From: Nageia nagi
Taxonomy: Eukaryota > Pinophyta
DNA: 64,000 nt
Reading direction: 5' to 3'
Assembly (NCBI GenBank): GCA_050084985.1
Contig: JBITNC010000001.1
Coordinates: 51,832,001 to 51,896,000 of the forward strand
The notes beneath the pieces were generated by a model. The model saw nothing but the letters and a program-made list of their open reading frames with translations. It made no database searches and was not told the origin of the DNA. The position numbers and the translations under genes are program-made. Shown here one piece after another: positions 23,331-34,245 of the stretch; the stretch's first letter is position 1; the number at the start of each line of letters is the position of its first letter.

Positions 23331-23616
23331 GATATTTTTTGGAGAAGATGTCACTCATTTTTGAGAAAATCAGTGGGTCCTAAAGAAATCAAAATGTAAA
23401 TAATACCTAAGGATTTTAGAGGATGATGTCACACATTTTTGAGAAAAATAACAATCCTAGAGAAATAAAAATGTAAACAATACCCAAGGATTTTATAGTA
23501 TGATGTCACATGTTTTTTGAGAAAATTAATGGGTCCTAGAGAAATCAAAATGTAAATAGTACCTATGAATTTTAGAGGATGATGTCACACTTTTTTGTGA
23601 AAATCAATAGGTCTCG
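23331..23616 (+). repeat. 78-bp subrepeat array in the 3' LTR
   Basis: Four units start near 23333, 23412, 23489 and 23568, matching the array at 10857-11140. Confidence 0.85.
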
Positions 23617-24235
23617 AATAGATCATCAACAAAGCTCAAAAGAAGAACATAGAGGCTACTGAGGGGATATAAGAGTAATGTATTATAAAGAACAACCAAG
23701 TCCACTTCATCTTAAGTGTTTGATCCTTAGGTCCTTGTTAATGTGTCGATATCGACTCGTTTCCACATAATAGTGGTAGTTCTTCTCGATCTACGCAAAA
23801 CATAATATCTACCAACCAACATTACTTTGATTTTTGACATCCATAGTATATACCATTAAGATTGCATAGAAGTAGATGAAGGTTAATAAATAGACAATCA
23901 AATCATACCAATCAAAATGTAATCAAGCAACTATTCAATCTACCATAGTACTACTTTCAATTAGCAATAATGATAAATTCAATTAGCTATAGGGTATTGG
24001 AAGGAATAGTCAACGATATGTCAAAACAATTATGGCTCTATGAACATGGTTGATCAAAAGTTACAAATCCCTAGAAGATTCAAAAAGTCTAGATAGTTAA
24101 TATTGATTTAAATTTGTATATTATACAATCTAGCATAGTTGTAACAATTATGTAAATAACATTGTTGTGGCTATTTCATTCAATATTGTTAATAAGATCC
24201 AACCATCTAATAGTGGAGGAAGTTGTATAAATAGC

Positions 24236-24243
24236 TAATTTTT
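24236..24243 (+). promoter_or_regulatory. TATA box of the 3' LTR
   Basis: TATAAATA in the same GGAAGTTG context as in the 5' LTR. Confidence 0.6.
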
Positions 24244-24742
24244 AAAAGTTAGAAAGGTTATACATTCTAACAAATTTACCTAATCTATAAGAGCAGTTCA
24301 TACATGATAATACAATTTGATGATATTTTGCCCTCATGTAATAAAAGTGGTTGTTATTGCTTTTGTAAATGTTATGTATGAAATGTTTACTTCAAATTGT
24401 GGTTATGCATTATGATTTTAAGACCCCAAGTTTGAGGTAGTTACTATTCTTGATCATGGATATGGAATGTTTCTTATGCTCCAATGCTTAGGTTGTAAAT
24501 TTTCTATTTTAGTTATTTATTTCTTTATCTCTTTCTTATTACTCTTTACCTTTTTATCTCTTTATTATTACTTTTGACCTCAAACATAGATAAGATTTGG
24601 CCTATAACCTGTAGATTGAATAGAATACTACATGAGCACATCCCCACAACCATTTGTTCTTTCAAGGAACCTATTATTGCAAGAAGTGAAGAACACGACC
24701 AGACCAAACCCTTGAGGTTACACTATACCAATCAATAATTAA

Positions 24743-24778
24743 AAATCACCTTAATCCTTAAGCATTAGGTTTCCAACA
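24743..24778 (-). repeat. Left LTR of outer element, remaining part
   Basis: It continues the LTR broken at 10280: AAATCACCTTAATCC is shared with 28376-28390. On the minus strand the LTR starts TGTTGGAAACCTAATGC at 24778. Confidence 0.9.
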
Positions 24779-24789
24779 TTCCCTCCTTT
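24779..24789 (-). other. Polypurine tract of the outer element
   Basis: The minus strand reads AAAGGAGGGAA immediately before the LTR start TGTTGG, as expected for a plus-strand priming site. Confidence 0.8.
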
Positions 24790-27700
24790 AATCCAAAATA
24801 AAGTTATAAAGAAATGAAAATATAAATATGGCTCAAGGTGCTTAACACATCACAAAGTACTCTCCTCAAAAGATCCATCTTAAGGATTAAGTCTAAGTTC
24901 CCACTCTTAGTTCGAAAGTGTGATGTACATAAAGAAATACATATTATGCCTCACACACATGGAATGCTCACATAATATGTGATTGCCACACTTCAACTAT
25001 AAGATCCATCTTCATGCACATGTCTTCCAAAACATAAATAATAATATAGGTGAGAACCATCCCTCCCACTGGATATATGTGAAGATCACAATCTACACCA
25101 TTCTTCTTAACACTTCATCTTTTTCAATTTCACAATATAATTATTTTCATAAAATGAATGCAATATCAATCATATTTTTCATCAAATAAATAATAATAAA
25201 TTTCTAACTTCATGTTCAATAAATATCCTTCAACAACATTATGTCCTCATTATAGGCCCATCTATACATAAGTCTACTTGACTCCACGTCAACACTCTAG
25301 CTGGTATATATTGATTTATATCATACAAGAAGGTAGGGGTCTTCCAAGTGGGTACCCATTATGCTATGCTAGCTAAGAAAGAAAGAAAGTATATTAATGT
25401 CCTTAGATGACCAAAATTGGTCAATGGGACTAGAAAGTACAATCATGTGAATGAAGCTTGCAAGCCCCTAATGGGCACATCTAAAGAAAAGAAACATAAG
25501 AGAATACAAAACTACAACCATACAAGAGAATCATGTCCATACAAAAATTGAGGCTTCCTAAGGAATGTTAATTTGCACCTCACTAGGGGAGCATATGATG
25601 GTACTCTCCACTTAGGAAGAGTTCAAGCATGAACAATATGGGATGTGTCTATGATACTACTGCTAAAGGAGGAGAAGAATGTGATCTAATGCATCAATAA
25701 AGAATCTTGAATGCTCTATGTACATCTCTTAGTATAGCATACTAGATGTAAATGCTCCTCTTGATGTCTTGTACAAGCTCACTTAGGATAAGAGGAACAA
25801 AAAAAGAACATGGTGAGTCAATCCCTAGGTGGTTGCTAAGCCCCAGCTAGAAGTCATCACCATAAGAGGAGGGTCTCTCAAAAGTATAGATCCAAACATC
25901 ACTGATAAGGATAATGAATGAATGTGCTCAAAGAGATGTGTGAGTCATTGAAAAGGAAATAATAACATCCATGGATCTCATAGTAAATTCAACATCAAAA
26001 AATGAAATGGGTCCAAACTCAATATAAAGATAGCAAAGGCAACAAGCTTGAAGGTCTCTATCTTTATGGTGGTCTATCTTGATTCTCAGCTAGTGTGAAC
26101 ATACTCAAAATTGATCAAGGGCTAATCTCAAGTTGAGATGAAGATGTAATTGATGTATCTAGGTGGCTAGATAAACCCCTTATTTAACATGAAGTAATGA
26201 TGAGTATGATGGTCTAGTTAGGGAGTCATCAGTTATGGGGGAGACACCCAAGTAACCTAAATATAAGATCTATAGATAATCTCATAGATAATTATGAAGG
26301 AGGTTGCTGATATCTATGGTCAAATCATAGGAAGTGTATTCAAGCTATCTAATTAGAAACTAAATCTTGAAAGCATCTCAAAGTCCTTGGTAAAAAAGCA
26401 TCAATGGTAACCTTAGGTGGTAAGGTCGATCGAGGAAGCCAAGGCTCTAACTAGGATTATATCACTCCCACAAGAAAATAAAATCTAAATGTGGTAAAGA
26501 ACAAAGATTATGTAAGTGAAGGCCCAAACCAAAAGAGGCTAGAATTCAAACTCTGCAAGGATAATAGGGTGTGGAACTATCCTCTTACTCTAGATGAAGC
26601 ATGATAGGAAGGTGATCAAGAGCCTTGATCTCTATCAACATCTAATCAACTTCTAGCAAGTTGGGTCCTCAAAACTCTATTCCATACAAGGCTATAGGTA
26701 TGACCATGGATGTAGGTATGATAAGGAATAATTATTTAACATCTACATTCACATTGATCTCCACATCATACAACATATTTCGCATATTATGTTGGTAAAA
26801 TAAAAACTAAGTCTTAGCCTCCACCTCACCTATTAGGTAGAAAAACAATTTTGAATCATTAACCTCCACATCACACACCACATAGTCCATTTGATGCATA
26901 AGTTGGTACATAGGTAACTTCCAAGAAGGTGCCACATCACATAATACATCATATTTTATTTGTAATATACATCTTGATCTTCATCTTACAGGTCATAGAA
27001 TGTGAAATGACTAGGGATTAGGTCAATAGACAATCACCAACCTTCATTTCACCCAATAATTTCTTCAACAATGCAAATAACATGATTATTTCCTAAAATA
27101 GAATACCATTATTCACATGATTTCCTCTATGTTCATAGGCACACATCAGCCTCTCCAACACACTTGCAAAATGTGCACACAAATAATAATTTAAAAGAAT
27201 TGCATGTTGTTTCAAAAATAATGTACGAGATTCCATGGAGCAAGTTCTATTGAGGATGGCATAGGTAATGAATATCATTCTTCATATCATGTAAAAATGG
27301 TTGATAAAATAACTTTGATAGAGATGTTACATAAGAAAGGGCTCATTCGACCTCCATCATTGGTTTCATTTCATGAAATAAATGCTCTTCACATCACATT
27401 CATATCTTGTCATCAAAATCATTTATTAACAAAGTTAAAAATGGATGACCTTCTCACATGACATCTTTTCTCTCACTGCACCATATCTAAATCATTATGC
27501 AACATTTTGGGGGTTTGAAATACTATAAAAATGGATGGAAACTTAGCTTCTCACATCAATTTTCTTATCCTCCTCTTAAGTGCACTCCACCAATTCATAT
27601 CAAGTTTTTAACAACATGAATTCAACCTAAACATAAATTGATTTGCATTCTTTATGAATACTATTTGGGCATATTGTGCCTCTTCCTAGGTGTACACTAT

Positions 27701-28158
27701 CTTCAATTCTCTTCACTTTCTTTAAGGATCCATGTGGGGAGGTTCAGTCTAAGATGCAAGGAGGTGTAGTTCAAAATGTATCCATTTCTCCACATAAGAT
27801 CTTCTCATTGCCTCTTTGCTCAACATGCTAGTTGACTCTTTGCCTTTTCAAATTGGAGTCATCTCCAAGGAAATCTTCCTACCTCTCATTAACATATCCA
27901 ATTTATAAATTGATTTAAAGAGCAAAAACATATTCAAAGACTCATAAAACACAACTCAAAATTTGAACCATCACAAAAAGCTTCATACAATCTTCAAAAT
28001 AGGCCATCCAACATAACAAATTAACCACAAACAAATGAGTATTAAGATATGCATAAAAAACTAATTTAGATTAAGGAATACAAAAAAAATATTAAGGATA
28101 ACCTATGAAGGATAATATGGGAAATATAGTTCTTATTATTTACATGCAAAATAAACTA
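24790..28158 (-). other. Non-coding interior of the outer LTR element
   Basis: About 3.4 kb between polypurine tract and primer-binding site. No gag, protease, RT, RNase H or integrase motif was found on either strand. The longest open frames (24983-25189 plus; 27093-27278 minus) have no family features. Phrases such as CTCCACATCACA recur loosely around 26760-26960. Size and lack of genes resemble large non-autonomous (LARD-like) elements, though the LTRs are far shorter than in classic LARDs. Confidence 0.6.
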
Positions 28159-28173
28159 GGCTTTGATATCAAA
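28159..28173 (-). other. Primer-binding site of the outer element
   Basis: The minus strand reads TTTGATATCAAAGCC, a decayed TTTGGTATCAGAGCC (initiator tRNA-Met site) directly beside the LTR end. The two changes are G to A. Confidence 0.85.
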
Positions 28174-28411
28174 TGATAGAGTAACTCTAGAAAAGTCATA
28201 CTTTTATTAAGTTGATCATGCACAAATAGATATGAATATGTTATTTCATTTCACCTTCTAAGGTGACTTTTGGACTTTCTATATTCACTTTCTATGAGAC
28301 TTGGACTTTCTTATCTTAAATTACATAATTAATAAATACTTGCATACTCCCACACCTAAAACTATTGATAATTACAAATCACCTTAATCCCTAAGGACTA
28401 AGTATCTAGCA
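28174..28411 (-). repeat. Right (5') LTR of the outer element
   Basis: 238 bp; starts TGCTAGATACT on the minus strand at 28411 and ends CTCTATCA at 28174. It is uninterrupted and so shows the empty target site (TGATAATTACAAATCACC around 28361-28385) of the nested gypsy. Confidence 0.92.
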
Positions 28412-28443
28412 TGTGGGATTCTCCATGCCCATATATGCAAGTC

Positions 28444-29088
28444 TTTTCACCATTGTAGGTCCTTTTTTAAGAACACAAATCAAGCAAGGAATGCTTTCTT
28501 TATCTTTATGTAGGAAGCCTAGACCATATTGACATGAAGACTCCACTTAGAAGGAGGACAAATATGATTCCAATGCTCATTAATCTTTAAGACCATGGAA
28601 AAATAGGGAGAGAGGTAAGAATATTCTAAATGAGATTTTTATTGAAGAAGTGGAACATTATTAGGCGAATTACAATGACATCATTAAGGTTTTGAAATTG
28701 TCTAACATTTGTTTATCCTAAAGAAAAGGGAATACAAGCAAGCACCATATTATAGGTGTATATTTTCACCATTGTAATTTCTTGTTGAAGAACACAAGTC
28801 AACCAAGGAATGCTTTCTTTAGCTTTATGTAGGAAGCCTAGACCATATTGACATGAAGACTCCACCCAAAATGAGGAGAAATATGATTCCAATGCTCATT
28901 AATCTTTAAGGCCATGGAAAAATAGGGAGAGAGGAAAGAATATCCTAAATGAACTTTTTATTGAAGAAGAGGAACACAGGAACATTATTAGGCCAATTAC
29001 AATGACAACATTAAGGTTTTGAAATTGTCTGATATTTATTTACCCTAAAGAAAAGGGAATACAATCAAGCACCATATTATAGGTGTAT
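28444..29088. repeat. 319-bp tandem duplication, two copies
   Basis: TCACCATTGTA at 28447 and at 28766, AATGCTTTCTTT and the phrase CATATTGACATGAAGACTCC, and the closing CACCATATTATAGGTGTAT all recur with a 319-base offset. Copy 1 is about 28444-28762, copy 2 about 28763-29088. Copy 2 carries a small extra AACACAGG. They lie downstream (in minus-strand sense) of the LINE reverse transcriptase and may be part of its 3' region. Confidence 0.92.
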
Positions 29089-29559
29089 TTATCATTAGGT
29101 TTCAACTTTTAAATATTCTTTAAACTCTCCCAAGGAATTCACTTGGTTTGAAAAGAAATAAAAATAGAAATCACTATAATTCCTTTCTTGTTAAAGCATT
29201 GAGCTTGAATCCATTGAACATTAGCTAGTAAAAGACCTTACAATGTAATAACAAGAGAGCATGAAGTGTTGAAAATTTTGAAATAGAAGCTATAATATCA
29301 TTATGTAAATCCTTATCCCTTCCAACAAAGACATTTTTTGAGAGCTCCTAAGCTCTCTAGATACTTTGTATAATAGAGGAACCTTTAATATTGATAAGGG
29401 TAAGAGAAATAATTAGGGATTGAAGTCTAAGACTTCACTGCACTCACTTTTCAAGGGGAAGACATATATTAATACAATGGAAGATAAGGAATTTTTATGA
29501 CTTTAATCCCTTAAAAGATTTGATAACCCCTTTAGCACATAAGGAAATGTCATCTTATT
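29089..29559. other. Probable LINE 3' region, no clear domain
   Basis: Stops in all frames. Minus-strand pieces read weakly coding, but no zinc-binding RT domain could be confirmed. Confidence 0.35.
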
Positions 29560-30730
29560 TATAATTAAAAACCCCATACATCTATATTGCTTGGGAAGAT
29601 ACCAAATATCCCAAAAACTCTATGGAACCCTTTTTTTAAAAACATTGGCCCCGAAGAAATCTCTTAATAAATTTTCCAATTTTTTGTAACAAGTTTTCTA
29701 AGGGATCCAATATGAGAAGAAATAAACATGAGTGGTGGCTAAGACCTTGAATAAAATTTGGAATTTATATATACTAGATTTTAGTTGTCCAATAGGAAAT
29801 GTTCTTTAATTTTTGGATAATAAAATTCAAAATTTGAACAAAGGTACTTTGGAGTGTAAAATAAATTCATAAGAATTAAAAAATCTCACTATGTTGGATC
29901 CAATACCATTGATATTGAGAAAGCCAATTGGGCAATGGTGAGGTTTTACTAAAGAAAGCATTTTTTTCTACTAGATACTAGAATCAAAATGCAAGAAAAA
30001 ATTATCCAAGAACTTAAGGGATAACATAAGAAACTCTTCATCTTCATGCATCCTCAAGAAGGAGTTAGGAGTAAAATGACCATTAACTATATAATTCTAA
30101 GAATTAGGAAGAGAAATACAGTTAATGAAGTCTTGAGAAACCTTATGAGTAAGTAAATAACTAAGTGTTTCAATTAAAATAAAAAAATATAGATGGAGAC
30201 AATGAAAATGTTTACCTAATTGAATGCAAAAGGTCAATTATTTTATATTGATAACTATTCAAAGTAAGAATAGCTAAAGTATCTTTAAAAATCATATTAA
30301 TAGAGTTGATGACTCAAGATCTAAAATTATGTACTTGCAACATGATAAGAGTAAAATATCACTCAATCTTATCATAAGCTATCTCAAAATCAATCTTAAT
30401 CATCAACATATCCTAGATTAAAGATCTTGATCAGTTCATGCCTTCCCAAATAATAAGCACATTATTGAGAATCTACCCACTTTGAACAAACCCAGTTTGT
30501 TTAAGATAAATAATAATGGGAAGGAAAGGTCTAATATTAAGAGCAAAGGCCCTAATAATAATTCTATAACATAAATTAAGCAAGTGATAGGTCTCCAATT
30601 GGCAATGAAATCAAGATCACCAACTTTATTATTATCTTTATTTATTATGACCACCAATGACCTATAAATAATCACTTCCTTATAGAAATGAGAATATCTA
30701 GGTGAATCATGTTAATAAAAGATAATTAAA
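29560..30730 (-). pseudogene. LINE (non-LTR) reverse transcriptase remnant
   Basis: Minus-strand frames read, in order, INKDNNKVGDLDFIANWRPI (palm entry, NWRPI motif), YRIIIRAFALNIRPFLP and QTGFVQSGQILNNVLIIWEG (the Q-GFV-GR-I-N motif), IKIDFEIAYDKIE (the DFxKAYD motif) and LLHSIR (SIRQG). A site corresponding to the FADD box reads FTPNS, so the catalytic aspartates are lost. The thumb-like end reads VLATTHVYFFSYWIPSKTC, LLRDFFGANVFKKRVP and WDIWYLPKQYRCMG, the LINE pattern of an FLWG and a W-PK-GGmG. The reading needs at least two frame changes. No endonuclease domain was seen to the right and no poly(A) tail to the left. Confidence 0.8.
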
Positions 30731-31197
30731 ATTAATTAAGATACAAAATTTGGTTGATAATAAAAAAGGTATTAAAATTAAATGAATAATTATGAGTACT
30801 TAACAAAGATTTATACTTAATTCAATCGATTCATTATCAATTGACTTGCTAATTTGGAGCAATACCACTTTACAAACTAATCAAATAAATATGAAAGAAT
30901 CCTTTGATGAGGAATAGAAAGTGTGATAGATGAGTGAGATAAATTTTAATATATAGATTATTAGTGTATATATTATTCAATAATTGAAGGTATTTGAATT
31001 CAAATATAAATCAAGAGATTGCCCCCTTTTTAACCAATTATTGTGCATCCCCTTTTCTATATAATTAAGTAGTTATTCATTTCTTTCATTCTTTTGATTC
31101 TAGTTATAGGTAAGAATCCTTTATCAAACAAATCTACTTATCAATAATTCTATTGTCAAGATACATTAAAAATATGATTTTCATAAGATAAAATGGA
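30731..31197. other. AT-rich spacer
   Basis: Nothing recognised on either strand between the LINE remnant and the plus-strand coding frame. Confidence 0.5.
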
Positions 31198-32320
31198 ATG
31201 TTAAGTGATATATATATAAGAATACCATTCACACCTTCTCAATGTTCGATACAAGTTTGGTTCAATAAAGTTTTGAGGGACTTTAAGAAGTGTATTATCC
31301 AACAAATTGGAAAAAGGAAAATAGAAGTCAAAAAAATATTTTTTGATGACAAAAGTAATAATATCCTTTTCTATGAATGTTGGGATTTACTTTACTCATG
31401 GATTTACAAATGACTTGAATTTCAAATATATAATACTATCCCAAAAATTAAGTGGGATAAAGAAAATTTAATTCATTTACTTAAGACTTAGCAATCTTGG
31501 GCTAAGCAAGTTGATGATTGGGTACAAAATACACTTAAAATATATAGCACAAAATTCATGCTCCAAGATTAGGTATCTTGGGAAGCAAGAAAATAAAGGT
31601 TCTATATAGGAATAAGAAAAATCTTACTATAAAACCTCCATCATATTTGCAAATTCTACTTAATTGAGAAAAGAAATAACCCTTGATGCTCTCTCCTACT
31701 TATAGGGGAAGGCACCAATGGATTGGGGAAGGGTATGGGAAAAATAAGGCATAACAAAAAATTAATATGGTTAAAAATAATACTATGGTAATAAAAAAAG
31801 AAAGGATATGATCATTCATAAAGGAAACATATAAAATAGGGAAGCATCTTGGTGGATAAGCAACAATCGAAGAAACAAGATGAAAAGAGAAGAGGAATTT
31901 GAAATACTTAAAAGAACATATGAATACTCTAATAAATTACAAGATCAAAGGCATGAGAATATATAGAGAAAGAAACTATAAAGAGAGTTAAATAGGAGAA
32001 AAAAATAAACCTTTTAGAAATATAAGAATCTACAACAATAAAAGTAGAAAGTGATAGTGATAAGTTTAGATAATTGATAGATAATCGTACAAAGAACATG
32101 TAATGGACTATTGATGAGATACAACTAAAGATATATCATCCTCATGAATGAAGGTATACTAGGGGAAGGAATATAATCTAGGATCAATGGAAAGTAAGGA
32201 TACCATTGAGGTGATACCAAGTGATGATTTAGTACCATCAGTATCTATGCCTAGCAAGGAGGAGGATAATATATATAACAAACTCACAATATACAAAGAA
32301 AATGGCTTTTGACTTGCGGT
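31198..32320 (+). pseudogene. Unrecognised decayed protein-coding frame
   Basis: From ATG at 31198 the frame reads MLSDIYIRIPFTPSQCSIQV, WFNKVLRDFKK, KRKIEVKKIFFDDKSNNILF and WDLLYSWIYK. After a TGA the same frame goes on with EFQIYNTIPKIKWDKENLIH, QSWAKQVDDWVQNTLKIYS, VSWEARK and RFYIGIRKILL, each pair separated by a single stop and no frameshift for over 500 bases. Farther on, 31870-32310 reads a charged KREEEFEILKRTYEYSNKLQ helix and ends with an acidic SMESKDTIEVIPSDDLVPSV tail and a TGA. A real protein of perhaps 370 residues is likely. It does not match a family I know. It could be an element-encoded accessory protein or a decayed host gene. Confidence 0.5.
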
Positions 32321-32879
32321 ACTCAAAAAGTAACCCTGTTAGAATATAAGATAAGACATGTTACAAAAAACATTTTTTCTTTATTACTCTCAAGAAGATC
32401 TCAATGTTACAATGATTAATTTGTTTTGATTCATTATTTCAGCATTTGTGTTTATTTACAAGGTCACTAATGACCAATTTTAGTTTAGTTGATCAACAAT
32501 AGTGTCTGATTAAAAACTCTCTTTTTAAACTTACAAAAAATGTGGATTTCTTTGTTCTCCTCAATTACTTATGACTTTCTCTATTTAGTTCACCTACTCT
32601 ACACTTGTGGACCCTGCACACCTTTGAATAGAAAAGACATCAAACATATATGTTCATACCATAAAATAAATATAATACTAAACATAAAGAAGCATGTAAA
32701 ACTATGAGATAATAATGCACTTAACTTAATCAATTTGGATGTATTTTGATAGAGCCACTTTGCATTCGAATTGGGTCCCCTTATTTCATTGTACAAGGAT
32801 TTATTTATAAATTTTGAAAATAGGCAAAGTTTCCAATTTTCAAACAAAAATAGGAGTTGAAATTTTTATTTTGCTTTTA
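32321..32879. other. AT-rich region, possible LTR interior
   Basis: No gene. It may be part of the LTR ending at 33047, but its left end could not be fixed. Confidence 0.35.
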
Positions 32880-33047
32880 CAAATTTTAGAGTCACTGGTA
32901 TCCACATATCGAACATTGGTGTCTAACTGAGTCTTCAAAAATTGAATTCAAATGCTTACGATTGGTAGACTATGGTTAACTTTTTAATTTTTAAAATTTT
33001 TTCCCTTCTTTTGCCTATCATAAGAAGGGTCATTTTCGGGTGTCTAC
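32880..33047 (-). repeat. 3' LTR start of a minus-strand LTR element (left end not resolved)
   Basis: The minus strand starts TGTAGACACCCGAAAATGA at 33047, directly after a purine tract, as a 3' LTR should. The LTR would extend leftwards; only this end is defined because no partner copy is in the window. Confidence 0.6.
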
Positions 33048-33060
33048 ATTTTCCCCTTTT
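33048..33060 (-). other. Polypurine tract
   Basis: The minus strand reads AAAAAGGGGAAAA immediately before TGTAGACACC. Confidence 0.65.
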
Positions 33061-33289
33061 TGAATTTTTTGCTAATTTGTAAGCAGAGGATAATTCAAAA
33101 ACTTACTTCTTTGAATTCGGGTGCATTCATGTTTCTTAACTTGTATTATTGACTTTATTCAATATTTTGGAATAATATATTCTCTTTGAATAAGCTAAAT
33201 TTAATTGATTGAATTATAACTAAATTCATTTTTGATCTTTTGCATTTGATAGATTTTGAAATTAATATGATTGTATTATCAAAGAGAAA

Positions 33290-34245
33290 CTTGTTGGTAT
33301 CACTATACTATGTCCTATTTATGGAAGGTACATAATGAGCTACTATATAATCTACATATACCAAAGCTAGCATGTGATAAAGAAGTTACTATGTGAGTAT
33401 AATTATTTTTATTGTTCTACTTTTCATCCCAATAGTTAGGTTCATGATCATCTTATGCAAAAGTTCATACAATGTACTTACTCATTTTCAATCCTATCCT
33501 TCTTTTGCCTATCAAGAGAAAGATCATTTTTCAAATTTGGAATTACTCTTAGGTTTTAGTTTTTCTAAAACACTTAACCTTGGTTGAATCAATAAGTGAG
33601 CAACTTGTTTCATTTTGTTTTTGACACACTTTTCAATATTTAGGATTTTTTGTATGGATATATATATATATTATGATGATTTTTTTAAAGGTGTGAGGTG
33701 TTTTATGATAGTTTTCTTAATGTTACCTCATAAGGATTTTGATATATTTTATACATTAGAAGGAGGAATTAGTTTTTATACATTTTTTATTTTGGTAGTC
33801 GTTATTTTGTAATTTTGATGATTTTTTTTAATATGGAGGTTTTGTTTAAGTCCCCTAACTTGTGTTGATGCTTGGTCAATTTTTAAAATTAACCTAATCT
33901 CTATGAATAAATCAAGTTTGATTGGTTGAATCATGATCAAATCATGTTCTAATCAATTTTGCACTTCATCGCATTTTGTAAATCATTATTGTGTATACCA
34001 AAATGATGTTTGTATCTATCTTAATACTATGTATTATTTTCGGCATGTATATGACAACATTTGACTCATCTATGTATACCGAAGCTAGTATGAGATAAAT
34101 TACAGGTTTTATGTATACATGTACACCAAAATGATGCTCAATTCTATCTCAATACCATGTGATATTTATTGTAGGTACATGATGATACTTGACTCATCTA
34201 CGTATGTTGAAGCTAGTACAAGATATATTACTAGTTTTGTGAATA
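33290..34245. repeat. Tandem repeat of about 128 bp, two good copies and one distant copy
   Basis: ACCAAAATGATG occurs at 33997 and 34125, a 128-base period. Both copies then carry a TATCTYAATACYATGT block, an ATGATGATACTTGACTCATC-like block and a GAAGCTAGTA block. A more distant copy lies at 33292-33390 (CTATACTATGTCC, GGTACATAATGA, CCAAAGCTAGCATG). They lie inside the polypurine tract at 33048, the position where Tat-type gypsy elements often carry tandem repeats. Confidence 0.75.

Larger units (their letters stand above)
10281..24737 (+). mobile_element. Ty3/gypsy Tat-like retrotransposon with upstream archaeal-type RNase H and extra 3' region
   Basis: Two direct LTRs of about 2 kb (10281-12268 and 22732-24737) flank an interior of about 10.5 kb. 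The target duplication is ATTAC (10276-10280) and ATTAA (24738-24742). The interior reads gag, protease, an archaeal-type RNase H, reverse transcriptase, gypsy RNase H, integrase, then about 4.4 kb of extra sequence including coding-like frames. Every domain carries stop codons, so this copy is dead. The LTRs differ at about a dozen places in the first 160 bases compared by eye, so the insertion is old. It landed in the LTR of an even older non-autonomous element. Confidence 0.92.
22732..24737 (+). repeat. 3' LTR of the nested gypsy element
   Basis: It begins TGTATTATTTTG and is collinear with the 5' LTR. It is slightly longer (2006 versus 1988 bp), partly from extra bases near 22910. It keeps the four subrepeats and the TATA box, and ends CCAATCAATA. 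Confidence 0.92.
10078..28411 (-). mobile_element. Non-autonomous LTR retrotransposon, interrupted by a nested gypsy element
   Basis: The right LTR (28174-28411, 238 bp) and the split left LTR (10078-10280 plus 24743-24778, 239 bp) align along their length. They are flanked by a 5-bp target duplication, TGTAG at 10073-10077 and TGTGG at 28412-28416. A methionine-tRNA-type primer-binding site lies beside the right LTR and a purine tract (minus strand) beside the left, so the element reads right to left. The interior that belongs to it (24779-28173, about 3.4 kb) shows no gag or pol, which marks it as non-autonomous. The gypsy element at 10281-24737 sits inside the left LTR. The uninterrupted target sequence is visible in the right LTR around 28371. 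Confidence 0.85.

Noticed and set aside
24779-28173. Hidden copia pol in the outer element
   Set aside because: Looked for YVDD, DSG, HHCC, LVPRP and KALYGLK-type strings on both strands and found none.
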